This document shows positions 25,227-34,290 of a stretch of 64,000 nt of DNA, one piece after another. This DNA comes from Candidatus Poribacteria bacterium. GTDB taxonomy: Bacteria; Poribacteria; WGA-4E; WGA-3G. The stretch is from NCBI GenBank assembly GCA_028824125.1, contig JAPPES010000159.1:1-64000 (forward strand). Direction: 5' to 3'. The notes below the pieces were generated by a model. That model had not been told where the DNA came from. It did no database searches and saw only the letters and a program-made list of their open reading frames with translations. Every line of letters starts with the position of its first letter. Positions within the stretch are counted from its first letter, which is position 1. The position numbers and the translations under genes were made by a program.

Positions 25227-28133
25227 ATGAAAGGATTGAGCTTAGTAAGTATAGTGGTATTTACCCTATTCGTTGTTTTGGGAATTACTACAGTGTCTGT
25301 GCATGCTGCAAGTTTGAACATCACAGTAACAGATTCCGGAACCGGCAATAAACTAAATAATGTAACCATTACCGTTAAACCTAAATCAGGTGATGCTACA
25401 CATCATATAGAACGCAGCAAAGGTCAGTTGGGCCACGTTATGCGCCACAGTAAACCTAAATCAGATGATGCTGCTGATCCAGGTGTAACCGATGTAGACG
25501 GCACACTTACTTTAGCTAATTTATCTGCGGATGTCTACACAATTACCGTAAGATCTCCGGGGTACCCCGAAGAGGTAGTAACGAATGTTGAACTTGCTGC
25601 TGATCAAACAAAATCGGTGGAAATTGCTCTCACTTCAGAAGTGATAGAACTTGAAAAGGTTTCTGTTACGGCATCACGCCGTAAAGAAAAAGTCCTTGAA
25701 GCTCCAGCATCAGTTGCGTTGCTTGATGATTCTGAGATCAAAGACCGAGTTTCGCTGAGTGTTACGGAGCACTTAAAATCGTTACGTGCTGTGGATGTTG
25801 TTACGTCTGGAATTGGCACCTCGTATGTTGTCGTGCGCGGTTTTAATAACGTATTTTCAGGTAATCTTTTGTCCCTCGTAGACAATCGGATTGCAAGTGT
25901 TCCGTCACTACGTGTCAACGCTTATACACTTATTCCTACTATAAGCGAAGATATTGAACAGATTGAAGTTGTATCAGGTCCTGGTGCAGCACTGTACGGT
26001 CCAAATAGTGCTAACGGTGTGATGCACATACTCACACGCTCTCCGTTTACTTCGCAAGGCACAACGGTTAGTGTTGGCGGCGGTGAACGGCGTATACTCA
26101 CTGGTTCACTTCGGCATGCAGGCGTTATCAATGATACCATCGGGTATAAATTGACAGCGAATTATACACGAGGTGATGATTGGGAAGAGGGACGTGCGAA
26201 AGAGGACATGGAAGGCAAATTGGAACCTTTATTTGATACAGCACACACTCGCGGCGAATTTCGCGTTGATTATAGTCCAAGCGATGATGCAACCGTGATT
26301 CTTGCCAGCGGTTTAACACAAGCCTCCGGGATTGAATTGACTGGCATCGGTGCTGGTCAAGCCAAAAATTGGATTTACGGTTACGCCCAAGCACGTTTCA
26401 TTTACAAAGACCTATTTGCCCAAGCCTTCTTGAATCGGAGTGATGCTGGGGAAACTTATGTGCTACGGTCCGGGCAGCATACTATCGACAATTCCAATCT
26501 ATACGTAGGTCAGATTCAACACAGTTACGGCATTGGAAATGTGCAACGTTTTACTTACGGATTGGATGTCTTGCTTACTCGCCCTGATACTGAAGGTACA
26601 ATTAATGGGGTCAATGAAGATGAAGACAGCATCAACGAAATAGGTGCTTATGTACAGTCGGAAACTAATATACTGCCGCAGCTAAAGTTGCTCGCTGCAG
26701 GGAGGGTTGATCAGCATAACCATCTCAACGATATTGTTTTGTCACCAAGGGTCGCGCTTGCGTTTCAACCCACCGACGACCATAATCTGAGGGTTACCTA
26801 TAACCGTGCTTTCAATACGCCAGGAACTTCAAATCTGTTTCTTGATATTCTTTCATCGCCAGATGCATTTAAGTTAGGAGCGAATTTTGAACCCGCACTG
26901 GGCTTCAGCCCAAATATTGACGTACGGGCACAAGGCGTTCCCTCAGAAAACGGGTTTACTTTCAAGAGAAGTGAAAATGGACTTCCACTATTCCGCTCAC
27001 CTTTTTCACCATTAGGAAACCTTGAAGATGGCGCGTACATCCCTCTCAACGATCCGCTTTTTACCAACGTCATGTGGAACGTAGCGAGAAGTGCTGTGAT
27101 GAGTGGAGCTAAGCCCTTATTTGAAGCAGGTTTAGCCGCACAAGGACTTCCGAATGAGATGGTAGCGGCTCTTTCTGCAGGATTTGATAGTGTTATCCCG
27201 CAGCAAGTAGCAGACGTGAAAAATGTTTTACGCTCACTTGATCCAGAGACATCAAGTTTTGTTGATGTTGAAGATGTAAATGATGTTGCCTCGCTTAAAC
27301 CAACTATCACGCAGACCTATGAAGTCGGTTACAAAGGCATCCTCCTAAATAGATTGGCTTTTTCTGCTGATGTGTATCACTCAAGAATTAACAACTTCAT
27401 CGCTCCGTTGTTCGTGGAAACCCCCAATGTGTTCTTGGATGCAGCAACGTTGAGTGCATCTCTTGCACAACAGATCGGGGCAGCGTTAGCTGATCCGCAA
27501 AACGCACAACTTGCCCAGGCACTACTCGCGTTCGACGCACCTACTCAGGGTGGAAACGACGACGGTTCGCCTGTTGAGGAGTTGGTTACCTTGTTTGTTG
27601 CTGGAACTGAAAATAACGGTGCCGCCTACATTCCGTTTGGTACAGTGACACCCGAACAAGCGGCAGACCCAAACGCTGTTATGCTAACCTATCGCAACTA
27701 CGGGGACATTTCGCTCAACGGATTAGATATGAATTTCACCTTTTTCCTCAATCCAAGTTGGAGTCTCGGTGCAAATTATTCATTTGTCAGCAAAGACCTC
27801 TTCGAAAATGTTGATGGAATCGGTGACATTGCCCTCAACGCTCCTAAAAATAAGTTCGGTGTAAACGTTCAATACACTAACATTGATCTCGGATTGGGCG
27901 CGGGACTCCGAGCGCGTTTTGTGGAAGGCTTCCCCGTTCGATCAGGGGTTTATGTCGGTGAAGTTGAATCGTATTGGACGCTTGATCTAAACGCTGGTTA
28001 TGCTATTCCACTCGGTCCGAAACCACGCCTATCGGTGACTGTCCAAAATCTGCTGGATCGTAAACATCAGCAATTTGTTGGAACACCAGAAATTGGACGT
28101 TTAGCGATGGCGCGCTTGACACAAACTTTCTAA
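25227..28133 (+). CDS. TonB-dependent outer-membrane receptor with N-terminal CarboxypepD_reg-like domain
   Basis: 968 residues from the ATG with AAAGGAG upstream; a longer in-frame start at 25200 lacks an SD. Signal peptide about 1-29 (SVHAA). A carboxypeptidase-regulatory-like domain follows (about 30-135), with a small internal repeat of KPKSxDA. The plug domain (about 140-270) begins KVSVTASRRKEKVLEAPASV and includes YVVVRGFNNVFSG and IEVVSGPGAALYGPNSANGVMHI. The barrel ends at a terminal Phe (ARLTQTF), as usual for outer-membrane proteins. It imports an unidentified large or scarce nutrient with TonB energy. The presence of an outer membrane follows from it. Confidence 0.95.
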   Translation: MKGLSLVSIVVFTLFVVLGITTVSVHAASLNITVTDSGTGNKLNNVTITVKPKSGDATHHIERSKGQLGHVMRHSKPKSDDAADPGVTDVDGTLTLANLSADVYTITVRSPGYPEEVVTNVELAADQTKSVEIALTSEVIELEKVSVTASRRKEKVLEAPASVALLDDSEIKDRVSLSVTEHLKSLRAVDVVTSGIGTSYVVVRGFNNVFSGNLLSLVDNRIASVPSLRVNAYTLIPTISEDIEQIEVVSGPGAALYGPNSANGVMHILTRSPFTSQGTTVSVGGGERRILTGSLRHAGVINDTIGYKLTANYTRGDDWEEGRAKEDMEGKLEPLFDTAHTRGEFRVDYSPSDDATVILASGLTQASGIELTGIGAGQAKNWIYGYAQARFIYKDLFAQAFLNRSDAGETYVLRSGQHTIDNSNLYVGQIQHSYGIGNVQRFTYGLDVLLTRPDTEGTINGVNEDEDSINEIGAYVQSETNILPQLKLLAAGRVDQHNHLNDIVLSPRVALAFQPTDDHNLRVTYNRAFNTPGTSNLFLDILSSPDAFKLGANFEPALGFSPNIDVRAQGVPSENGFTFKRSENGLPLFRSPFSPLGNLEDGAYIPLNDPLFTNVMWNVARSAVMSGAKPLFEAGLAAQGLPNEMVAALSAGFDSVIPQQVADVKNVLRSLDPETSSFVDVEDVNDVASLKPTITQTYEVGYKGILLNRLAFSADVYHSRINNFIAPLFVETPNVFLDAATLSASLAQQIGAALADPQNAQLAQALLAFDAPTQGGNDDGSPVEELVTLFVAGTENNGAAYIPFGTVTPEQAADPNAVMLTYRNYGDISLNGLDMNFTFFLNPSWSLGANYSFVSKDLFENVDGIGDIALNAPKNKFGVNVQYTNIDLGLGAGLRARFVEGFPVRSGVYVGEVESYWTLDLNAGYAIPLGPKPRLSVTVQNLLDRKHQQFVGTPEIGRLAMARLTQTF

Positions 28134-28150
28134 CATTCTTTTTATCTGAT

Positions 28151-28304
28151 AACCTAAGTTGCCACCTATTTGCGAATGCTCTTGTAGGAGGGGTTTCTAA
28201 CCCCGATGTATAACAGAAAACGTAAAAATCAGCGGAAATGCCTTGTTTTTTTCGTAAAAAGCAGTGTCCGCTATCTCGAAATCTTGTCCGTAGCAACTTG
28301 GATT
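28151..28304. mobile_element. 154-bp inverted-repeat element, copy 1 of a near-identical pair
   Basis: Ends aacctaagttgc and gcaacttggatt are inverted repeats with two mismatches. It holds gaggggtttctaaccccg and is nearly identical to 62677-62829, 34.5 kb away, differing at only a handful of positions. It has no coding capacity and no clear target duplication at this site. Confidence 0.8.
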
Positions 28305-28346
28305 AAGATAGTAGAAACTAAACGGTAGGTTCGGTGAATTAACGTC

Positions 28347-28385
28347 AAATCATGCTGAATGCCAAAAGCGCATTCGGCATGATTT
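28347..28385. repeat. strong hairpin between the TonB receptor and Gfo/Idh genes
   Basis: 16-bp arms (28347-28362 and 28370-28385) with one mismatch that can pair as G-U, and a 7-nt loop. There is no U-run after it, so it is a palindromic repeat or a weak terminator. The rest of 28134-28606 holds the 28151-28304 element, this hairpin and the promoter below. Confidence 0.6.
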
Positions 28386-28479
28386 GTTACCCCACGTGTT
28401 TCTTCTGTCCATGAGACCTGGTGTAGGATGGTATTCTAAGCACCGAAAACTGAATGGCTTTAGCCGATGCACAAAAATG

Positions 28480-28508
28480 TTGACATCTAATCATATATCC
28501 TATACAAT
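28480..28508 (+). promoter_or_regulatory. near-consensus sigma70-type promoter for the Gfo/Idh gene
   Basis: TTGACA (28480-28485), 17-bp spacer, TACAAT (28503-28508). The expected start is near 28515, giving a leader of about 90 nt. Confidence 0.75.
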
Positions 28509-28606
28509 TCCGTTTTAAAATTAATTCTCATAGGACAGCATATCGTACTTGCTGACATTTATGAGGCATGTTCCAAAAAGTAATAGCATTGCCTAAGGAG
28601 GCAGAT

Positions 28607-29779
28607 ATGGCAGAACGAATTAAAATGGGTTTAGTCGGATGCGGTGGTATGTCCGGTGCCCACATGGGTGGATATCGCGAGTTGTGGTCGAAAGAGATCC
28701 GAGAATTTGATATTGTCGCTGCGTGTGATATTGACAGAGGCAGGGCAGAGAATCGAGCGAATGAGGCGCATGAGTTCCAAGGCGGCACAAAACCTGCGGT
28801 TTATACGGAACTTGATGAGATGCTTGATAAGCACCCCGATTTAGAATGCGTTGACATCTGTGCGCTGCATAGTGCACACCACGTGCTTGCCGTGCCAGCA
28901 TTGGAAGCAGGTAAACATGTTATTATAGAAAAGCCGTTTGGCATCACGATGCGTGCGTGCAAACTGATGATGGAAGCAGCGGAGCGCAACGATAAAATTA
29001 TTTCTGTCGCAGAAAACTATCGGTTGAGTCGTATGGAACGCACGCGTAGTTGGGTAATCGCACAGGGACGCGTTGGTGAACCCCGTATGTTCTTTTGGAT
29101 TGACGTTGGCGAAGCATTGGGCAAATGGGGATGGCGTAACTTCAAAATGGATGCTGGCGGCGGATGGGCATTAGATGGCGGTGTACATTTTACTGACCTG
29201 ATGCGATATATCCTCGGTTTGGAAGCTGAAGAAGTTTACGCTATTAATAAAGCTTATGAACCTTACCGTTACGATAATGCTGGTGCACGTGAAGGCGGTT
29301 ATTCCGTTGATGTGGAAGACGCAATGATCGCGACAATCAAGTTTGAACAAGGCGTTACCGCACAGTGGACGTGGGTCGGCTCTGCACCTGCACACGGTTT
29401 CGGGCAGAAAGTCATCTATGGCAGCGAAGGGGCACTTGATTGGGGTAGAGGTTTAGTCCCACGCGGCGGCGAGCCAATTTCCAATGACGACTTGCAGAAA
29501 GAATTCACTGATAGCCTTAGCGATGATGAAAAGGAATACTATTTCCCCGCTGGTATCGGCAATACGGTGGCAATTGAGTTGAAATACTTCGCTGACGCTA
29601 TCCGCAGTGGTGGCAAGCCAGAAGTGGACGCTGTGGAAGGGATGAAGTCTGAAGCGATCTGTATGGCAGCCTATGAATCTGGCTATTGGGGCCGCCCCGT
29701 AACAATTGCTGAAATTGAAAACTGTGAACTGGAAGGCTACCAGAAAGAAATTAACGATCATTTAGGAATAGGAACGTAA
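28607..29779 (+). CDS. Gfo/Idh/MocA family NAD(P)-dependent oxidoreductase
   Basis: 390 residues from the ATG preceded by AAGGAGG at 5 bases. Rossmann fold at the N-terminus (MGLVGCGGMSGAHMGGY); the conserved EKP of the active site is in VIIEKPFGITMRACKLM. The C-terminal beta-sheet domain carries a substrate-binding region GGGWALDGGVHFTDLMRYILG. The family oxidises or reduces sugars, inositols and related compounds; the substrate is unknown. It has its own promoter and is bounded downstream by two repeat elements, so it is probably monocistronic. Confidence 0.93.
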   Translation: MAERIKMGLVGCGGMSGAHMGGYRELWSKEIREFDIVAACDIDRGRAENRANEAHEFQGGTKPAVYTELDEMLDKHPDLECVDICALHSAHHVLAVPALEAGKHVIIEKPFGITMRACKLMMEAAERNDKIISVAENYRLSRMERTRSWVIAQGRVGEPRMFFWIDVGEALGKWGWRNFKMDAGGGWALDGGVHFTDLMRYILGLEAEEVYAINKAYEPYRYDNAGAREGGYSVDVEDAMIATIKFEQGVTAQWTWVGSAPAHGFGQKVIYGSEGALDWGRGLVPRGGEPISNDDLQKEFTDSLSDDEKEYYFPAGIGNTVAIELKYFADAIRSGGKPEVDAVEGMKSEAICMAAYESGYWGRPVTIAEIENCELEGYQKEINDHLGIGT

Positions 29780-29787
29780 ATAGTTGA

Positions 29788-29887
29788 GGGTGAATATTCC
29801 GGCGATGCAGGAACGAACGGACCGCTGAGCTAACAGTCCCTAACGCTTAGAGATGGTTCATTTCTGCAAAGATACGGAAGATTCACC
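29788..29887. repeat. 100-bp inverted-repeat element
   Basis: gggtgaatattccg (29788-29801) and cggaagattcaccc (29874-29887) are inverse copies with one mismatch. No coding content. It begins 8 bases after the Gfo/Idh stop codon and could act as a 3' processing or termination structure. Confidence 0.55.
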
Positions 29888-29892
29888 CTTTC

Positions 29893-30086
29893 TATAGTAG
29901 ACTTTAGAATTAATTGGACATTATGTTCGGTTCGGTTAGGAAACCGAATCTACCAGGGTGTTGAGCATCAAACTGTTAGTTTGTGTCCGCATCCGCACAA
30001 ACTAAATGAAGTTTAAATAAATATTTCGGCAAGGGGCGAGGTTGGGAAACCTCGCCAATGTCCAGGTAATTGAGGATTGGACTATA
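29893..30086. mobile_element. TA-flanked MITE, copy 3 (composite interior)
   Basis: Left end tatagtagactttagaatta and right end gtccaggtaattgagg...actata. The interior carries three palindrome modules: ggttcggttaggaaaccg, caaactgttagtttgtg and ggcgaggttgggaaacctcgcc, making it the most complex copy. It lies 19 bases before the next start codon. Confidence 0.75.
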
Positions 30087-30105
30087 ACATTCACCCAAGG
30101 AAACT

Positions 30106-31458
30106 ATGCCAAAACCAACAGATATTCGCATTCTTGACGTTCAATATGATTTTGAAGAACATCAATACCGTACCCCACTCAAATTCGGGGGCGTGCCAAC
30201 AGATCACTGTATCCTTTTTAACGTTCAAATACAAGTGCAGACGCGCGACGGCAAAGAAGCAAAAGGCATCGGTTCTATGCCGCTCGGCAACGTCTGGGCA
30301 TTTCCTCCGCGCTACGTCCCTTTCGACCAAAGCCTTACTTCCATGATAAATCTCGCTGAATTAGCGGTTGATGCAACACGTGATTGCACGCTTTGCGCAC
30401 ACCCACTTGAATTTTCTGAGGTGCTGGAACCCGAATTTCTACAAATCGCAGACGAATTGTCTCAAACGATGCAGCTTACAGTGCCGATCCCAAAACTCTG
30501 TACTGTTGTCACGACAAGTCCGATAGACGCTGCAATTCACGATGCGTTTGGAAAAGCAAACGGTATCAATAGTTACAACGGATTAGACGCTGATTTCATT
30601 GCAGTTGATCTGTCGCATTTCTTAGATAGTGAATTTGCCGGAAAATACCTTGATCGGTATACCACGCGCCATCCGCAGCCTGACATGCCACTTTATCACC
30701 TGATTGGGGCACTTGACCCGCTCACAGAAGCGGATATTACTGAACGTCTCAACGACAGACTACCTGAGACACTACCAGAATGGATTGTTGCTGATGGGTT
30801 GACACATTTAAAAATAAAACTGAATGGGAATGACCTTGAATGGGACGCGGCGCGTGTTCTTGCAATTGACAAAATCACCGCAGAAACACAAGCAAAACGA
30901 GGCGTTAGCACTTGGCGTTATTCCGCTGACTTTAACGAGACATGTCAAGATGTAGAATATCTGTTGGAATTTCTTAATCGGATTCAAGAAGGGGAAGCAC
31001 AAGCGTTTGAACGGCTTGCTTACATTGAGCAACCGACTGATCGGGACCTTGAGGCACACCCCGAAAATAAGATGCACAAAGCTGCAAAAATAAAACCTGT
31101 AGTGATAGACGAATCGCTTACCGACTTTGAAACCTTATTATTGGCACGCGATCAAGGATATTCAGGTGTTGCGCTTAAAGCGTGTAAGGGACAATCACAG
31201 GCGTTGCTGATGGGTGCTGCTGCCCAAGAATACGGCATGTTCCTTGCCGTTCAGGATTTGACGTGTCCAGGGGCATCGTTTTTACATTCTGCTGGACTCG
31301 CTGCACGTATACGGGGTGTAACAGCTATTGAGGGAAACGCCCGTCAATTCTGCCCAAGTGCAAATAATGGGTGGCGAGACGAATTTCCATCAATTTTCGA
31401 TATTATCAATGGCACTGTCGGGACGCAAGTGCTTACCGGCCCTGGGCTTGGACATTGA
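30106..31458 (+). CDS. enolase-superfamily (mandelate racemase/muconate lactonizing-like) enzyme
   Basis: 450 residues, somewhat longer than the family norm (350-400). Barrel motifs: K-x-K in THLKIKLNGNDLEWDA, metal ligands in YSADFNETC (Asp), YIEQPTDRD (Glu) and VVIDESLTDFE (Asp/Glu), and a second Lys in GVALKACKGQ. This K-x-K plus K layout is that of dipeptide epimerase/muconate-type members, which abstract an alpha proton from a carboxylate substrate. The exact reaction cannot be fixed. AAGGA lies 6 bases upstream of the ATG. Confidence 0.85.
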   Translation: MPKPTDIRILDVQYDFEEHQYRTPLKFGGVPTDHCILFNVQIQVQTRDGKEAKGIGSMPLGNVWAFPPRYVPFDQSLTSMINLAELAVDATRDCTLCAHPLEFSEVLEPEFLQIADELSQTMQLTVPIPKLCTVVTTSPIDAAIHDAFGKANGINSYNGLDADFIAVDLSHFLDSEFAGKYLDRYTTRHPQPDMPLYHLIGALDPLTEADITERLNDRLPETLPEWIVADGLTHLKIKLNGNDLEWDAARVLAIDKITAETQAKRGVSTWRYSADFNETCQDVEYLLEFLNRIQEGEAQAFERLAYIEQPTDRDLEAHPENKMHKAAKIKPVVIDESLTDFETLLLARDQGYSGVALKACKGQSQALLMGAAAQEYGMFLAVQDLTCPGASFLHSAGLAARIRGVTAIEGNARQFCPSANNGWRDEFPSIFDIINGTVGTQVLTGPGLGH

Positions 31459-31477
31459 ACTGTCCATCATGGTGATT

Positions 31478-31629
31478 TATAGTAAAATCCGAAAATATGT
31501 AGGCATCTCAATAAACAACAATCCCCACACTACAACGCTGGCGAGGCGGGGAATGCCTAAATGGCATTCATACCGTTGATTTCTTCCGAACCTCGCCAAT
31601 GTGTAAAGGTAATTGTGGATTTCACTATA
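31478..31629. mobile_element. TA-flanked MITE, copy 4
   Basis: Left end tatagtaaaatccgaaaata, right end aggtaattgtggatttcact-ata. The interior (gctggcgaggcggggaat, then taccgttgatttctt) matches the interior of the unrelated-ended element at 58917-59138, showing module exchange. Left and right ends are nearly identical to copy 5. Confidence 0.8.
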
Positions 31630-31637
31630 AAACACGA

Positions 31638-32633
31638 TCATTTTCTCTGTTTTATTTCTCCCCAAACCGTCGTCAATAATCCTTCAGGTTCAAGAGCATA
31701 AGCCCTGGTTGCCCATTCAAAAAGTCGTAAACCTCCGTTGGAATACGTTTCCAAAACTCGCTCAGTCACCCCACTGTCAATATGCACTGCGAAATTGGTG
31801 TATGCGGGATCCCAATCACTGAACATTGTGTAAACGAGGTACTTTCCATCAACTGACCAGGTGAGGTGATCAACGAAATTGAAAATACCTTCTTCAAGTT
31901 CTATGTACCGCAAGTTGCGAGGTCCCACAACGGAGACAATACCAAGTTTACCAAGTTCGAACGGTTTAGTTTTGGCGAGAAAAGCTAATTGTTTTGAATT
32001 GGGTGAGAAAACAGGGAAGTCATCAAAGTCATTGTGTTTGATAATTTGTGAAGTCTCTTTTGTAGCAGTATCTAAGAGAAAAATACCGAAATCTGTGCTG
32101 TAGGCGATTTTTTTTCCATTAGGTGCCCAGTCTACCTCATAGGCATTTAATTGCTGTAACAGTTTAGCATTTGGATTCTTTTTTTCTATTTCATGATTTG
32201 GAATGAGATACACCCCAGGTCTTAATCCCCAGGAATGGTTTGTGAAAATCACATCCTTATCCGGTGAAATGGCAGCATCTATAATTTCACGATACTGTCC
32301 CTGTGTTAGTCTTTTCGGCGCTACATTTGGATTCTCTCTATCAAGTAGGTAAATATCATGGAAAGAATCAAACTCATCTTTGCCTTTTTTCCAAACAACA
32401 GCTATGATATAGCGGCCATCTCTTTGTATAGAGAACGCCCTAATATCATGCGGCATCTTGAAAAGCGGTTGTGCGCTGCGCCCATCATTTACGTTACCGA
32501 TCCATAATTCGCGGTAATCCTCTGGGTGTCGGAAGATGATCTCGCCAGTGGGAGCGGCGTGCGTTACCACTGGCAAGAGAAGCATAAGACACAAACAGAG
32601 TATCTTGACTGTGTTTTTAAATCTATTTGTCAT
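31638..32633 (-). CDS. exported TolB-like beta-propeller protein with TTxWxxIK tail
   Basis: 331 residues. Signal peptide about 1-27 (CLMLLLPVVTHAA). The body has six or so TolB/WD40-like blades (EIIFRHPEDYRELWIG, VDWAPNGKKIAYSTDFGIFLLD, PVFSPNSKQLAFLA, LTWSVDGKYLVYTMF). The C-terminus, LEPEGLLTTVWGEIK followed by QRK, matches the tails of LamG proteins in this window. It is a tandem paralogue of the upstream gene; both share the leader gcggaataactatgacaaa. Probably an extracytoplasmic binding or scaffold protein; the ligand is unknown. Confidence 0.8.
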   Translation of the reverse strand: MTNRFKNTVKILCLCLMLLLPVVTHAAPTGEIIFRHPEDYRELWIGNVNDGRSAQPLFKMPHDIRAFSIQRDGRYIIAVVWKKGKDEFDSFHDIYLLDRENPNVAPKRLTQGQYREIIDAAISPDKDVIFTNHSWGLRPGVYLIPNHEIEKKNPNAKLLQQLNAYEVDWAPNGKKIAYSTDFGIFLLDTATKETSQIIKHNDFDDFPVFSPNSKQLAFLAKTKPFELGKLGIVSVVGPRNLRYIELEEGIFNFVDHLTWSVDGKYLVYTMFSDWDPAYTNFAVHIDSGVTERVLETYSNGGLRLFEWATRAYALEPEGLLTTVWGEIKQRK

Positions 32634-32664
32634 AGTTATTCCGCAGTCAGGAGTGTGAACGGTC

Positions 32665-33680
32665 TCATTTCCATTTGTCTTCTGCTTTCAGTTTGCTCCA
32701 GATCGTGGTGAGTTTGTTCACAGAGTCAACGGCCTGGGGAAATTTTGCCCACTCAAAAAGTGACAATCCGTCCTCGAAATACATTTAAAAATTTGTTCAG
32801 GATCGCCTCCATCAATCGGTACTACGAAATTGGAATATGATGCGGGGTCAAACGTATTGAACACTGTGTAGACAATGGACTGTCCATCAACCGACCATGT
32901 GACATTAATTGCATTGGCACCTTCTTCAAGGCCTACTTTTTCAAGTCCTATTTCTTCAGGTTCTATGTACTTTATGTCGCGCCGCCCGGCTATTTTTATC
33001 CCTATTTTCGTGGGGTTTGTTATTGTCAAAAAAGCGATTTTTTTTCCATCTGGCGAGAAAACAGGAGAAGTGCCATCTTTGGTGATATGTGAAATCTTTT
33101 TCGTCCGAATATCGAAATGGAAAATACCCCAATCCGTCTCGTATACAATTTCCTTGCCATTCGGTGCCCAGTCTACATGCTCTGCATCCACTTCCAATAA
33201 CAGTTCCGCTTTTGGACGCTTTTTCTCTATCTCGCGAAACGGAATGAGATAGAGACCACGAATAAAATTTCCGTTCCTTGGAATGACAAACGAAAGGTTT
33301 ATGAAGACGATATCTCCATTGCGTGAGATGGCTGCATCCGGAATCTGAGTATACTCTCCCCGTGTTAAGTTTTTCGCTTCTGTCCCAGGTTTCTCTCTAT
33401 CAAGCAAGTAAACGTCAACCAAATCTGGCAGTTTATCATCATCAACAGCGACAATATAGCGGCCCCCTTTTTGTATGGAGAGCGCCCTAATAGGTCGTGG
33501 CAGTCTGAAAATACGGTGTGCGCTGCGTTCATCATCCCCGATACCGAACCATAATTCATGGTAATCCGCTGGATGCCTAAAGATGATTTCCCAGTCTGTT
33601 TGGGCCTGCGTTGCCACTGGCAAAAAGATGGCAAGACACACGCAGAGTATCTTGACCGTGTTTTTGAATGTGTTTGTCAT
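32665..33680 (-). pseudogene. tandem paralogue of the TolB-like propeller protein, C-terminus frameshifted
   Basis: As read, the frame ends at 32718 after 320 residues with an anomalous tail. In the -1 frame after about 32788, the sequence continues YFEDGLSLFEWAKF and ends with the family tail VDSVNKLTTIWSKLK (stop 32665-32667), aligning with the intact paralogue. One base appears lost near aaatttttaaatg. Signal peptide about 1-26 and the propeller blades are intact. The truncated form would lack the shared tail. A recent mutation, sequencing error or frameshifting are the alternatives; the site is not a classical slippery heptamer. Confidence 0.8.
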
Positions 33681-33802
33681 AGTTATTCCGCAGGCGGTGG
33701 TGTAAACGGTCTCATTTCCATCGGGAATTTTCCAAAATGATATTTTAAAAGTTTAAACACTTATATTCTTTTAGATAAGCCATTTTGTTTTACGGTAGCA
33801 TA

Positions 33803-34150
33803 TCAAATAGGATTTAAATTTTCTGATTCGTTGGTTTCCAGATCAGCGACAGTAATATTCGTAACAACATTCCGCTGTTCCGGGTGCCGAACTGGAAAAT
33901 CTTTTATTTCTTCATCAATCAACTCTCGGACCATCGTTTTAATACTATCAAACGGGATGCATTCCAAGATGATGATGGAGCGATGTTTAGACGGTGCAAT
34001 GTTGTATGTCAATCCATACTGTATCCCCAATTGCAGCAATTCTGGTTCGACGTTGATAGATATCTGTCTACGTTCCTGTTCTGTGATGAAATAACTATCT
34101 ACGATGAAGTGTGTATGAATCCACGCTTCTTTTGTTTCAATAATCTTCAT
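33803..34150 (-). CDS. hypothetical protein, 115 aa
   Basis: Starts MKIIETKEAWIHTHFIVDSYFITEQERRQ if the ATG at 34150 is used; a longer frame to 34216 exists, and neither has a convincing SD. Mixed alpha/beta composition, no signal peptide or membrane segment, acidic C-terminus. I do not recognise a family. It is divergent from the downstream sulfatase gene. Confidence 0.5.
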   Translation of the reverse strand: MKIIETKEAWIHTHFIVDSYFITEQERRQISINVEPELLQLGIQYGLTYNIAPSKHRSIIILECIPFDSIKTMVRELIDEEIKDFPVRHPEQRNVVTNITVADLETNESENLNPI

Positions 34151-34225
34151 AATGTGTATTGTAGCATGCAAGGCAGTAAGAATCAACGTTGAGTTTTTTA
34201 CGGAGTTATTTCTCATACATTCTCC

Positions 34226-34254
34226 TTGACATCAATCAAACAATTCTATAAAAT
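34226..34254 (+). promoter_or_regulatory. near-consensus promoter for the sulfatase/enolase-superfamily operon
   Basis: TTGACA (34226-34231), 17-bp spacer, TAAAAT (34249-34254). The expected start is near 34261, giving a leader of about 30 nt that contains agaggaaa as SD. Confidence 0.75.
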
Positions 34255-34290
34255 GAATTACCCAAACCAAATAGAAAGAGGAAAATAGAT

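Noticed and set aside
28347-28385. Rho-independent terminator for the TonB receptor
   Set aside because: The hairpin is strong but has no U-run and lies over 200 bases past the stop, so it was kept only as a repeat.
32780-32800. Programmed -1 frameshift in the propeller paralogue
   Set aside because: The local sequence does not match a canonical X-XXY-YYZ heptamer in the zero frame, and the -1 frame has a TAA directly before the junction.
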